A DNA stretch of 64,000 nt. Source: Tenodera sinensis (taxonomy: Eukaryota > Arthropoda > Insecta > Mantodea > Mantidae). Shown here in pieces: positions 1-38,510 of this stretch. Where the stretch lies: NCBI GenBank assembly GCA_030765045.1, contig CM060967.1:124975412-125039411 (forward strand), in the 5' to 3' direction. Made by a program: the position numbers and the translations under genes. The notes beneath the pieces are model-generated. The model was not told the origin of the DNA. It did no database searches and saw only the letters and a program-made list of their open reading frames with translations. The number at the start of each line of letters is the position of its first letter. Position 1 is the stretch's first letter.

Positions 1-845
1 CTCAAAGGGAGGTGGGAAGGCAACCTCGGACAGCATGCGTTTCCGACTTCGCAAACAGGTTAATGTACTGCGGTAGCGCGGATCTATTTTTCATTAGGAG
101 TTCCTGTGAGTTCTTTGCGTGCAAGATGGAAGTGACAGAACCTCCGTGGTTGAATACTACTTCCGAGCTGAAAGATACGATGCGATGTCTATTGTTACGC
201 TATCGGTTGTTGTGTGAATGATTTTATCCATTCTTGTCCAGAGACAAGCCTATAGGCAGAAAAGATAGAAAAGATTAAAACATTAGACATACTAACATTG
301 CTAATCTGACATTGTTAGATTTTAATGTATACCTACAATGCTCCAACTCTTGTGTGGTTTTCAATACAATAAAGTTATTTTACATTAGTGTGTTCTGTGT
401 AGGGCAGTTTATATTTACTGCTATGAAGAGTATGAAGTAATGTAAAGGTCCATGAACGGTCCAACAGCTCGACCACAGCGTAACTCGCTAAAAGTAATTC
501 GATATAATCTAATTATTCAGATTTAAATAACCAAAGACTATGTCCAGTAACAGAATTATGCTTGTGTATTGAACTCATGTTTTAGATTTGAACGTGGTTT
601 AAGAGACTGTGGCAATGATACGTTATTTATGCCATTTGTACCGCACGACACACAAGTTTACCTTTATACTAATGCAGTAAAGCACACGCTTCAGGTGCAT
701 GCAATATGCAGCAGTTAGTCACGAATATATCTTTGTGGCCTAAGTAAAACATGGTTAAACCAGGACATGTTTAAACAAGAGTAAATATGAGCAGAAGCAT
801 GCGATGCATTTATTAATGCACCTATCTAATTATATTTTGTTCCAG
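1..845. other. Upstream of first recognised IR exon; nothing firm
   Basis: AT-rich sequence without a convincing coding exon. The missing IR first exon should end in phase 1. A weak candidate is the ATG at 186 with a possible GTGAAT donor near 219, but its peptide has too many arginines for a good signal peptide. The real exon may lie outside the window. Confidence 0.5.
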
Positions 846-28533
<27,688 letters not shown>

Positions 28534-28538
28534 TGGTC

Positions 28539-28544
28539 AATAAA
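28539..28544 (+). promoter_or_regulatory. Polyadenylation signal of the IR gene
   Basis: AATAAA lies 5 bp after the IR stop codon. It is the canonical hexamer, and no further IR exon is seen downstream. A transcript end within about 30 bp would make a very short 3' UTR. Confidence 0.55.
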
Positions 28545-28918
28545 TAACACATCTACCCACATCAAATTAATTGTATGTTGTTCAACATATCTGTGAGAGG
28601 ATTCTAGTGAATGGCATTACTATAATAGTAAATAAAAAAATGTGCTGTTGCTGGTAAAGAGAGGAAAACATAGCTGCCAAATTACATGTCCTATTAATTA
28701 TTTTACCATCTAGTCTACAAATGGCTTCTGAAATATTTATTTTTCTGTTTATTTTTTGTTAAAGCACCATGTGATCTTAAATTGTTTCGTTTAGACAGTA
28801 ACACTATAGTGCAATGTTTGCAGTGACCAGGACATTGAGTCCATTATCAAGTGTTAATAACACATTTTTGTATGAGCCTTGAGCTCATAATAATGGCTCT
28901 TGTTTCAAAATAGAGTAA
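28545..28918. other. Downstream of IR gene; nothing recognised
   Basis: AT-rich sequence with no coding signal or repeat match. Confidence 0.5.
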
Positions 28919-29347
28919 AATCTATGCAACGCACTGTGAACTATGCGGAATTTATTGCTGCTACCGGTCTCCTGTAGAGAGGGATAAAACGAATAAACCA
29001 AGGAGACTACAGGTCGCAAGCAATCGGGCCACAGAGACACACGGAAGTCCCTAAGAGTTTCTAGCTCGGAGACCCCTCCCATTGTTGGAGCTACACACAG
29101 AGAACGATGAACTATCCATGTAACGCCACAGACACGGCAAATACCCTTTCCTTGGAACAAGCATGTGCACCAGGTACCACCACACACCACGAAACCTGGA
29201 ACACCTGAAACATGAGGGCACGTACTGAATGGGAAATGAGGGAAGGGAAATCGTGATAGACAACAAACCACATCAGCTTTCTAGTACCCATAAGGAAAAT
29301 ATCCAAGGTTAGAGAGTGCGGTCGATGGGAGTCAAACTCAGGACCTC
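28919..29347 (-). repeat. SINE family D (tRNA-derived), split by a family B SINE
   Basis: Read on the minus strand, GCTTGCATTGGGGAGGTCCT and GAGTTTGACTCCCATC form a tRNA-like anticodon-to-B-box part; the rest of the head (ending AACGTGAGG) continues at about 29583-29605 beyond the inserted SINE. The body runs down to about 28919. No second copy is seen in this window. Confidence 0.6.
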
Positions 29348-29358
29348 CCCAATGCAAG

Positions 29359-29571
29359 GGTTAGACGCTGGCCTACTGATCCCAAGGTCGCGGGTTCAAA
29401 CTCGGCCCAGGTCGATGGTTTTTAAGTGTGCTTAAAAACGACAGCTCCATGTCAGTAGATTTACTGGCATGTAAAAGAACTCCTGCGGGACAAAATTCCG
29501 GCACACCGGCGACGCTGATGTGATCCTGGCAATTGACAGCGTCGTTAAACAATAAAATAATTTTAATTTTT
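29359..29571 (+). repeat. SINE family B, copy 3, with 11-bp target duplication
   Basis: 5'-truncated (starts GGTTAGACGCTGG), with GCGGGTTCAAACTCGGCCC, the usual body and tail GACAGCGTCGTTAAACAATA. CCCAATGCAAG flanks both sides (29348-29358 and 29572-29582). The target is the tRNA-like head of SINE D. Confidence 0.93.
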
Positions 29572-29605
29572 CCCAATGCAAGCCTCACGTTACTGTGGAG
29601 CTACA

Positions 29606-30427
29606 TTCCTCAGTACTTTTCAAAATAAATTGAATTTCAAATCCAAAATATTTAAACCTACAGAAACGAAGTTCCAAAACAATGCAGAACAAAATTATAT
29701 GCTAGAGGAATTCGCATACAATCTTAGAGTAGATTTCTTTATGTAGAATAGAAATATTCAATAAGCACGATTTACTAACGTCATTATCTCTATTTCAAAT
29801 ACTCAAATAAGTCTAAATACAACGAATAAAAAGTTAAAGACTCTGTTAGTTTCCCTTGATATAAGTGTTCGGCTAATGTTACACACATATATAACCATTC
29901 ACCAGACAACAGACTATTTTTTGAACTACTTCCACTATCCTGTTAGTGACCCTTTCCATTTGTTTCTTATATTTCATGCAATTTCCCCACACTTCTCAGT
30001 TCTGACTGGTCTAAATTTTTTCTCACTATCAGCTCTTTATTTCTATGTATTCCTCCAATGGTATCTGAACATTCTAATAATAAATATGTCTCATTTTATC
30101 TGACCTCCTTCTGGTCAGCACAGTTTTGTAGGTGCCGTCACGGAGTGAAACCTGAAGAAGCCCAACATAGGGGGACGAAACGTGCACATTCATTATGAAG
30201 AAGACGCGGCCTTCCCCGGAATACTCGGCCGCCGAAGCCTACGCAATGTAGTGTCTCATCTTCCCTCCCATTTCATCTGGGACATCTTACCTTGGCATTC
30301 ATCCTTTCATGTCTCAATTTCCATATTTCTAAACGAAACCAAGAATCTCTACCCTCTCATTCAACAAACCTAAAGATATAACTCTTCCTAATTCTTATTT
30401 CTAATCACTGTAGAAACTAAGTGACTT
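29606..30427. other. Possible end of a Penelope-like element; otherwise nothing
   Basis: Near 30130-30190 a CTGAAGA core, an AGCCC/GGGG stem and an ACGAAACGTG segment resemble the hammerhead-like ends of Penelope-like retroelements. No reverse transcriptase or GIY-YIG frame is seen. The remainder is AT-rich without features. Confidence 0.4.
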
Positions 30428-32040
30428 TTTACTTTCTCTACTACGTACAGTAGAGGAAGTATTGTGTTCCACCCAAAAAGTTGATGTCGAGATTTCACCG
30501 GAAATATGTTTTGAGGCCCCCTAAATCCAACAAAAGCATTTTTAGAAAAAGGTCCGTCTGTGTGTCAGTCTGTGGACAGCATAACTCATAAACGAAAGAT
30601 CTGTTAAAAGCCAAAGTTGGTATTTAAGTTTAATGTCTTTTAAGGATGCGAAACGAAGATTTTAAAGAAAATAGCTCCACCCTAAACTACCCTTTTCAAG
30701 GAAAATTTTTCGAAAATTATTAAAATAGCTAAAGATTTTGATTAAAATGCCATATGTTTAAGATACTTGTATGACAAATGAAACGTATATATTGAATTTT
30801 CTGGCTATAGCCTATGTAGTCCTGTTTACTCTGGATGACTTTTGCATAACTGGTAAAGCATAAGAGACCAAATTTTACTATACAAGAAACGCAGATCTTA
30901 ATAAAACACACACAATCAGGGTTGCCAAGCTGTACGATAATTCTGGGGGCATAAGATAATTTGAATGTTTGTACTCATGGTTCTCAACCCATACGATAAT
31001 TATGGGGGTGTACGATAATTTCGATACCGGCGAAATATCATTTTCACTGGTTTGTCACACTAGCGAAATGAAATTACAAATAGCGACACCACTTTTGCCC
31101 TCATGGCCTTTCTCCAACCCTCTAAGGCAACCATTTCATCCTATTAATCCTTCTACCCTTTATCCTCTTGTTGCCAGTGTGCCCAGATCTAGTAATCTCG
31201 GTGAAGAAGGCACTATTTAGAAAATTTATGATCAATGGAGAAAACTCGGAACACGTGATATTCCGTGTGAAATAAAGAACATGTATGAACCTGACAGTTT
31301 CTGGAGTGCTGTTAAACACATGCCACCTTGGTGGAAATGCTGATTTCGAAGAACTGGCGGAGGTTGTATTATCAGTGATTTCATTGCCCCACAGAAGCGC
31401 TTCTTGTGAAAGAGTTTTTCCAAACTAAGTTTAATAAAAACCAAAATTAGAAACAGATTGGCGCTTGATACGGTAAACGGATTTATTCGGTCGTTGCAGC
31501 TTATGAAAGAATGTGGTGGGTCCAAAAATCTGCAAGTTACCGAGAACTTAAGTTTATCTCAACAACAAACTTGTATAATGCTGCAACAGTCGAGGAAGAT
31601 GATGAACTTTCAGAGGACTAGTGCGAGAAACATAAGTACTAAAGTTGTAATACTGATTGAGGCCATCAATCTTGTCAGTGGGTACCATAAACATCAATAC
31701 TACTACATTTTCATAACTGTTATGCTGATGCATTTATTGTTGTAGCATTTTGTTTATGATGTACGATAATGTTGAATCGAAATCTATAATTTTGAGCGGC
31801 CGATACGATAATTTTACTTTTAAACATAGGCAATCCTGCACACAATTAATGTCCACATACATTTTTTTAATTTTTTTAAATTTTTTTTTATTTATATTTT
31901 TTAATTTTTTATTTATTTTTTATTGTTTTTTATTTTATTTTATTTTGGTAGAATGAACTATTTCGCAGATATTCCTCGCTATTTGTGTAAGTTTTGGAGA
32001 GCTTATACTTCTGTCAAATGGAACATCGCTTTGCATTTTT
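30428..32040 (+). repeat. Family M, copy M2, split by a hAT element
   Basis: Starts TTTACTTTCTCTACTACGTA, follows M1 to AAAACACACACAAT at 30916, resumes after the hAT element at 31847 with TTAATGTCCACATAC, then GTAGAATGAACTATTTCGCA and TCAAATGGAACATCG. It runs into copy M3 at about 32041, so its own 3' end is missing or lies within M3. A T-rich expansion fills 31862-31945. Confidence 0.85.
30917..31838 (+). mobile_element. Small hAT transposon with 8-bp target duplication
   Basis: Ends CAGGGTTGCC and GGCAATCCTG (one mismatch), flanked on both sides by CACACAAT (30909-30916, 31839-31846): the 8-bp duplication of hAT elements. Inside, the + strand encodes EELAEVVLSVISLP, SASCERVF and, after a frame change, LIKTKIRNRLALDTVNGFIR, the C-terminal dimerisation region of hAT transposases. 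At 922 bp it lacks most of the transposase and cannot move on its own. Confidence 0.92.
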
Positions 32041-33018
32041 TTACTTTCTCTGCTGGTAAGTAGAGGAAGTATTGTATTCCACCCAAAAATTTGAGGTCAG
32101 GATTTCGCTGGAAATATATACTTTGAGACTCCCTGAACATTTAAAAAAAAAAATTACATTTTTAGAAAAAGGTCCGTGTGTGTCTGTTTGTCAGTGTCTC
32201 TGTGTGTGTGTGTGTGCGTGCGTGGGTGGGTGGGTGTGTGTGTGTCAGTCTGGCAGTCTGTGGACAGCATAACTCAAAAACGAAAAGTCGGTCACAAACC
32301 ATATTTGGTATTTAAGTTTAATGTCTTTCAAGAATGCGACACGAAGATTTTGAAGAAAACTGCTTCGCCTTAAACTACGCTTTACATGGAAAATTTTTCG
32401 AAAAATTTGATTTTCTTGAAAATGGTTAACAATTTTTATTAAAATGTCAGATGTTTGGAGCATCATGCCGTTAGAGATAGAGCAAACCATACTATACAAA
32501 AATGTAGATCTTGCTAAAATACACTATTTATGTCCGAATAGATATTTCTGTAGAGTGAACCATTTCGGAGGTATTCCTTGTTATGTGTGTGAATTTTGGA
32601 AAACTTAGAACTTTCGTGAAATGGATAATCGTTGTTCATTTTTTATATGTTAAGTATGCAAAGAGAACGGAATCTCAAAGCTTTAAAGGATTTGACAAAG
32701 CCCAAAGCCTACTGTATTCTAATGTTCCCCTTGCACCTACAAGGAAATAAGCAATAAGATAATTTGTACAACTGTTTATTTTATATGTTAACCGTGCAAA
32801 TAGAACGGAATTTGAAAGCTTTAAAGGATGTGAATGTCACTCAAGGCTTAATATACTCCCATGTTCCTGTTGCACCTGCTAGGAAAGGATCAATAAGATA
32901 ATTTCTGCAAATGTTTATCTCAACTAACACGAAGAAGACAGAAGGATAAAAGTGTTTACAAACATTTAGTGCAAGAGTGGAGAAAGTCATGTGAGTGTAA
33001 CACATCCGATTTTTCACA
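32041..33018 (+). repeat. Family M, copy M3
   Basis: Nearly full unit from TTTACTTTCTCTGCTGG to GTGGAGAAAGTCATGTGAGT. A GT-rich run at 32177-32255 follows AGAAAAAGGTCC. The 3' third is doubled: the AACGGAAT-TCAAAGCTTTAAAGGA segment appears near 32660 and again near 32805, which may be the end of interrupted copy M2. Confidence 0.85.
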
Positions 33019-33865
33019 ACCATGTTGCACTAAGTTTGAAGTTTTGTTTTTGAAAGTTAAACATATGTATAATACCCACTGCCTGCCAATTGAAATATTT
33101 TAAACGTCCTTTCTACAACTCCAAGGTACTTCCTGCACAAGTGATAAAACAACAAAAGGGTAAAGAAAGCATGGCCCAAGCGCAGCTCCTTTCATGTTCT
33201 GTGCATGTGTGCTAAAGAGATTCTAAAGATACATTACTGTACAAGGCCTCCAACACATTTCAGGTTTGAGCAAGGACAATAGATGCCTTTTAATAAATGC
33301 TTTTTGTTTTTTGTTTGGGTTAAGGTGGGCGAAAAACCTGCTTTGAGTAAACAAATCCTCTTTATGCAACTGCTTAATGAAGTGATGTAATTCCTTACGA
33401 CTGAGAGGTTTACGACGTAATCAAAGGGGAGGCGGAACCTCAATGTGAGCACGTAAATGCAATTTCTTAGCAGTAGGAATTACACTAGACTGAAATATGC
33501 ATATGATGAAGGAGCTAAAATGCTGTAATATAAACATCCGATTGCTGGATTTGTAAACTCTGAGAATTAGGTTAAGTGCACAAAACGAGAGAGTATCATA
33601 GCATTTATGTTTACGTAGTGTTCAAAAATAGGTTAAGTACTCAACTTGAAATTAAAGGATTAACAACTCTGTTTTAACTTTACCTACCTCTTAGTTACAA
33701 CAAGTAGAGGAAAGGGCGCCGAACTAAGTTAGTGGTTTTGTTCATGGCGATCCGTGGTTCATTTCTCAGCCCTATACAAGCCTAACAAGATGCATGTGAA
33801 GTGTCCCCTAGGTCCAACGTGGCCCAAGCTGTAGGTCCTCTCATTCCTTCGTTATCCTCATCGCC
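33019..33865. other. Intergenic; nothing recognised
   Basis: AT-rich sequence with no coding signal or repeat match in this window. Confidence 0.45.
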
Positions 33866-33867
33866 CT

Positions 33868-34110
33868 AATTCCCGCCTCTGTAGCGCGATGATTACCGTG
33901 TCTGCCTCACGTTCAAGAGGTCGCGAGTTCGAATGTCACTTAGGTTAACTTATCCGGATAAGATTTTTTCCCGAGGTTTTCCCTTGTCCTGAGAAGACGG
34001 ATGTCGGGTAACTTAAAGCTCAATGGACCTCGGTCTCATTTGAGCATCATTTCACCCATTTCAGTCACTCACCGTCCCATATGACACTACGTTGGAGGAC
34101 GTTAACCACC
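33868..34110 (+). repeat. SINE family C, copy 1 (tRNA-derived)
   Basis: TGTAGCGCGATGATTACCGT (A box) and GCGAGTTCGAATGTC (B box), then a body with TTATCCGGATAAGATTTTTT, GAGGTTTTCCCTTGTCC, CGGATGTCGGGTAACTTAAA and GAGCATCATTTCACCCATTT. The reverse of the same unit is at 49790-50035. Confidence 0.85.
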
Positions 34111-34256
34111 CCCCTCCCCAAAAAGAGTTGCCTTACGACTGGAGGTAACGTGCTTGACTCTGATATCTCCAATACAGAAATGGGTTGAGTGGAATGACGT
34201 TACCCCCAAAGTTATAGACCACATGTTAGTGTTAGAGACAATGACGATATAAATTA

Positions 34257-35870
34257 GGAAAGTACTCGTATTTATATTCCACCCAAAAATTGGTATCGAG
34301 ATTTCATCGCAAATACATTTGAGACCCATTTGAGAATCCCCTAAATAAAAAAAGATCAGCCTGTGTGTATGTATGTGTGTATACAGCATAACTTGAAATT
34401 TCAGTCAGATTTTGTGCTTTTATTTATTCTTGTTCTTTGAAAATGAGGATTAAAATGATATACAGCTAGTGTTTAGTTTCGCTTTATTTGATACTGTATT
34501 TTTGTTTTTAAAATTGCGCTACATATGTATGTCAAAATCACACATACTGGGCCATTTCCCGGAAACTAAGATTTTTCATACTTTAGTATATTTTTCCTTA
34601 CCGTCCATAATAAGTAGACGAATGAAATTTTTATCACTTATTCATGACATGTGTCTGAAGATTGTGACACATGGGTTTCTTAATAATGCTATTCCTGTCA
34701 AAAAAGCATATTGATTAAAGAATTTCATGTGTCTTATGTAGGACAGTTTTTAAAATATTGTCAATGAAAATGTGGGAAATATTTCACAAAATGCTCATGA
34801 TAAAATTTTGCAAAAGCTTCCAAGAACTTGCTGCGCTTTGCAGTTATTGAGAAAAAGGGAGATTTTATGTGCATTTTTAACATCCAGTTGGAAAAATCCC
34901 TTCCAAAGATGACACACCAAGCTTTTTTCAAAAAATCCCCACCTGAAACTAACCTTCATATGAAAATATATTTGTCTTCTTTCTTCTTCTTCTTCTTCTT
35001 CACTTCATGGATTAGGCTCTCGCCTGTTCCGTCTTCACAGTGTCTCCTTCCATGTTTTCCTTGGCCTCCCTACGTCCCTCTTTCCTTTAGGAGTATATTG
35101 GAAAACTACTTTTGGCAGTCTTGTATCATCCATTCTTCCAACATGTTCAAACCATCTTCTTGTGTAGCTATCCATTCTTGAGGTGATAGCTTCCACTTGT
35201 AATTAATTTCTTATATTTTCATTTCTAATTCTATCTTCTCTTGTACATCCTTTTGTTCTTCTCAAGAATCTAATTTCGCAACTTTGTATTCTGCTGATGG
35301 TTCTTTGTGTAGGTACCCAGTTTTCGCATCCATAAAGTAACGTTGGGACCGCCATGGTATTATAAAATTTTATTCTTGTTTCAGATCTTGTTTTATTCTT
35401 TAGGGTTTTGTGAATTGATTCACAATTCACAAATATATTTGTTATTTCTGAATTTCTCGAAGATTGCTCTAAGGATTTTGATTAAATCACCTGATGCTTA
35501 TGATAGCCTTTGAAGTCTTCTTCAACTGGAATGACTTGCATAATTGTTGAACATAAGAGATAAAATCTTAGCACGTAAAAAGTCTTAAACCACACAATTC
35601 ATGTGAAATAAGTCGTTTTGTAAAGTTGCAAAATGTTTATTGTTATTGGTTTGAATTTTAAAATATTTTTCCTTTTTTAAAATGGGAAATTCCTATTCGC
35701 TTTTTTCTGCCCCCGGCCGTGAAAAAACGAAAAGTTCTTTTGAAAAGTTTGACTATCGCTTAACTTTATTTTACAAACGTCTACTTCGATTAAAATGAAG
35801 AATAGTGTTGGAAGAATAATTTTTAGAAGAATAAGTATAAAAAGGTACGTGAGTACAACATCGGATACCT
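34257..35870 (+). repeat. Family M, copy M4, diverged and split by a retrotransposon fragment
   Basis: TATTCCACCCAAAAATTGG and CAGCATAACTTGAAATTTC mark the 5' part. ACCTGAAACTAACCTTCATA near 34945, GATTTTGATTAAATCACC near 35475, and GTGAGTACAACATCGGAT near 35850 match later parts. The fragment at 34976-35445 interrupts it. More diverged than M2 or M3, so probably older. Confidence 0.65.
34976..35445 (-). mobile_element. Non-LTR retrotransposon 3' fragment
   Basis: On the minus strand: KTRSETRIKFYNTMAVPTLL (about 35390-35330), YGCENWVPTQRTISRI, RFLRRTKGCTREDRIRNENI, then further on a WFEHVGRMDDTRLP-like stretch and GKRDVGRPRKTWKE near 35070. This is the common C-terminal end of RTE-like elements. 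It ends in a TTC/GAA run at 34979-35000, a plausible simple-repeat 3' end. Dead fragment. Confidence 0.75.
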
Positions 35871-36350
35871 TTTTAATGCTCTAGTGGCCTTAATGTTGTA
35901 TCCTTAGAGCTATTTGTATGCCGAGCTGTAATAATTAACATCCTACGCTTGAAAGTACCTCTATACACTAACTCATGTGGGCCATATTATTAGCACACTA
36001 ATAAATAATGACAAAGGCCGTAATGGCGTGATCTTGTGCTTCACGTGTATGACCTTTTATAAAGCATTTATGCTTATCACGAGTATTTATCATATTACAT
36101 TAAATCATAAGAACAAGGATGACCAAAACCCAACTCATTTAGAATGTGTTTTCTCTCTATCTGCAAAAGTGCAATATAGCCAGGTTTACCCGTATGCTCT
36201 AATATGTTACACCTAATAAATAAAAACGAAATATCCTTCAATGTACATTTTAGTATGAAACAATGAATAAAGTGTTAAAGACCGCTTCTCAGCAAAAATC
36301 TTATGGGCTTTAAATCTCCGCAGTGCTAGGAAGAATAGCATTTTGGAAAT
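35871..36350. other. Intergenic; nothing recognised
   Basis: AT-rich with no recognised repeat or gene. Confidence 0.45.
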
Positions 36351-36361
36351 CTAGACACAGT

Positions 36362-36586
36362 CGTCGGTCTGGGTTTCTCAATTGGTTAGATGCTGCCTAA
36401 TGATCCCAAGGTCACAGGTTCAAATCCGGCCCAGGTCGATAGTTTTTAAGTGTGCTTAAAAACGACAGCTCCATGTCAGTAGGTTTAGTGGTATGTAAAT
36501 GAACTCTTGCGGGACGAAATTCCGGCACACCGGCGACGCTTATATTATCCTGGCAATTGACAGCGTCGTTAAACAATAAAAAATAA
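36362..36586 (+). repeat. SINE family B, copy 4, with 11-bp target duplication
   Basis: Full length: GGTCTGGGTTTCTCAATTGG, CAGGTTCAAATCCGGCCC, body, and tail GACAGCGTCGTTAAACAATA. CTAGACACAGT stands at 36351-36361 and again at 36587-36597. Confidence 0.93.
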
Positions 36587-36719
36587 CTAGACACAGTTCG
36601 ATGTACAAACATAATTTGCAACAATGTCAAACCTCCAAGTTGAAACAACTCAAAATATTAGAACAAGCATTAAAGTGATGGTACAAAACTTAATTTAACA
36701 TTTCACTTTCCAGGCCATT

Positions 36720-36889
36720 TTTACTGTCTCTACTATGTATAGTAAGTAGAGGAAGTATTATATTCCACCCAAATAATCAATGTGACTTCACCAGAAAATG
36801 ATGTTTTGAGGCTCCCTGAATAAAAAAAAAAAACAATTTTAGAAAAAGGTCCTTGTGTGTGTGTGTGTGTGTGTGTGTCTGTGTCTGTG

Positions 36890-36924
<35 letters not shown>

Positions 36925-37309
36925 ATGCGTGCGCGCGTCTCTAAACAGCATTACTAGAAAACCAAAAGTTGGCTAAATATCAAACTTGGTATTTAAGTTT
37001 GCTATCTCAGGAGGTATCAGGTATCTTCTCAGGAGGCATCAAAAACATTTTCAAGAAAATCGCCGCACTAAAGACTACCCTTTACGTGGAACATTTTTCG
37101 ATATATTTTATTTTCTCAAAACCGGCTATGACAACTTTAATTAAAATACCATATGTTTCAGACATTCTTATGATACATTAAATGTGTATCTTGTATTTCT
37201 TGGAATGTCTTCAGAAGAACTGTGCATCCTGGGCAACTTTTGCATGTCTGGTAAACCGTAAACCGCACACAAAATGTACATCTTGTTTTAATACATCTTA
37301 AGTGCAGTG

Positions 37310-37353
<44 letters not shown>

Positions 37354-37690
37354 GTGAACCATTTCGAATATATTCATTTTTATTTCCGTTTATTTTTCAA
37401 TACTTATACTTCTCTCAAAAGTCTTCATTCATTTTTTGTCTTGGCCATATGAAGAGAACGGAGTTTCAAAACCTTCACATAGCGGCCAGCTCTTAAAAAT
37501 TCGACTATCACTCAAAATCTATTAATTTCCCATATTCCACTTGCACCTACAAGACAATTAGCAATAAGATAATTTCTGCAAATGTTTATCTCGGTTAACA
37601 TGAAGAAGATAGAGGAATATCTAGAGTTTGTAAGAATAGTTTCTACAAGGGTAGAAAAAGTTAGGCGAGTGCAACCGTTAGATTTTTATA
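36720..37690 (+). repeat. Family M, copy M5
   Basis: From TTTTACTGTCTCTACTATGT to GGGTAGAAAAAGTTAGGCGA. A TG run (36849-36930) follows AGAAAAAGGTCC, and a poly-T run (37311-37350) has expanded in the middle. The order of blocks is the same as in M1. Confidence 0.85.
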
Positions 37691-38510
37691 ATACTTTTAT
37701 AAAGTAGATATTGGGAGGAATGCAATAAATTCCTTAACACACATGCAGTATAAATCTCGACCTTAGGTTATCTAGCGATATCAAGTTAAATAAGTACTTA
37801 TCAATCATGGAGAAAAATTCATTTGTTGCAATAGTTTTGTAACGATTTTAATATGTTGTTGTTAACGTAAGGTGAACCTTGAGGTGCTATTTAGCTTTTA
37901 TTAATTTTCGTTGTAATGAAAATCTTTACTAAGCTTTATTACTCGCGGCTTAGCATCAGTCTGAGAGCTATAAGATTATATTACTGTTGTCACAGTGAGT
38001 AGTACGGATCTATTTTATAGATGAATCAATCTATTATTTTAATGAATGTTTTGAACAATTTAACACTTAAAACTCATTATCCTTCTCATGAAACGCTTTT
38101 ACAATGCCCTCGCTAAATACGGCGGACTTCTTCGCTAACAAACAAAATGGCTAGGCGCAGCCAATGATTGTGAAAAGTCAATGTTCCTTTCTAATCTCGC
38201 CGCACTCGATTGATCTCAATGAATTATTGACGATATAGTTCCTTTTTATGAACATCACAAAATTTCACAATTAGTTACTCACTTTTCGGTGTATGATTAT
38301 TATTTATTGTCGCTATAACGTAGATCAAAATCACTTATTCCTACTCCGTGTATCACACATGAACAGAACTCAGGCTACGCTGCCTATAATTTAACATAGT
38401 TATTTCAGGGGGCTTTCTGTTGCCTCTATATTTACAATTTGAATCATTTCACATGGCTTACACAAAAATGCTGCCTCAATTTTCTATAAGTATTAAAACA
38501 TTCTGTTTGC
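37691..38510. other. Intergenic, with a segment like IR intron 5
   Basis: The part 38105-38490 shares several words with 20480-20900, notably AGGGGGC-TTTCTG-TGCCTCTAT and GGCTTACACA---ATGCTGCC. They may be two old copies of one repeat. Nothing else is recognised. Confidence 0.4.

Noticed and set aside
29876..30103. 75-codon frame rich in Phe, Tyr and Leu
   Set aside because: AT-rich chance frame; no splice context or known domain.
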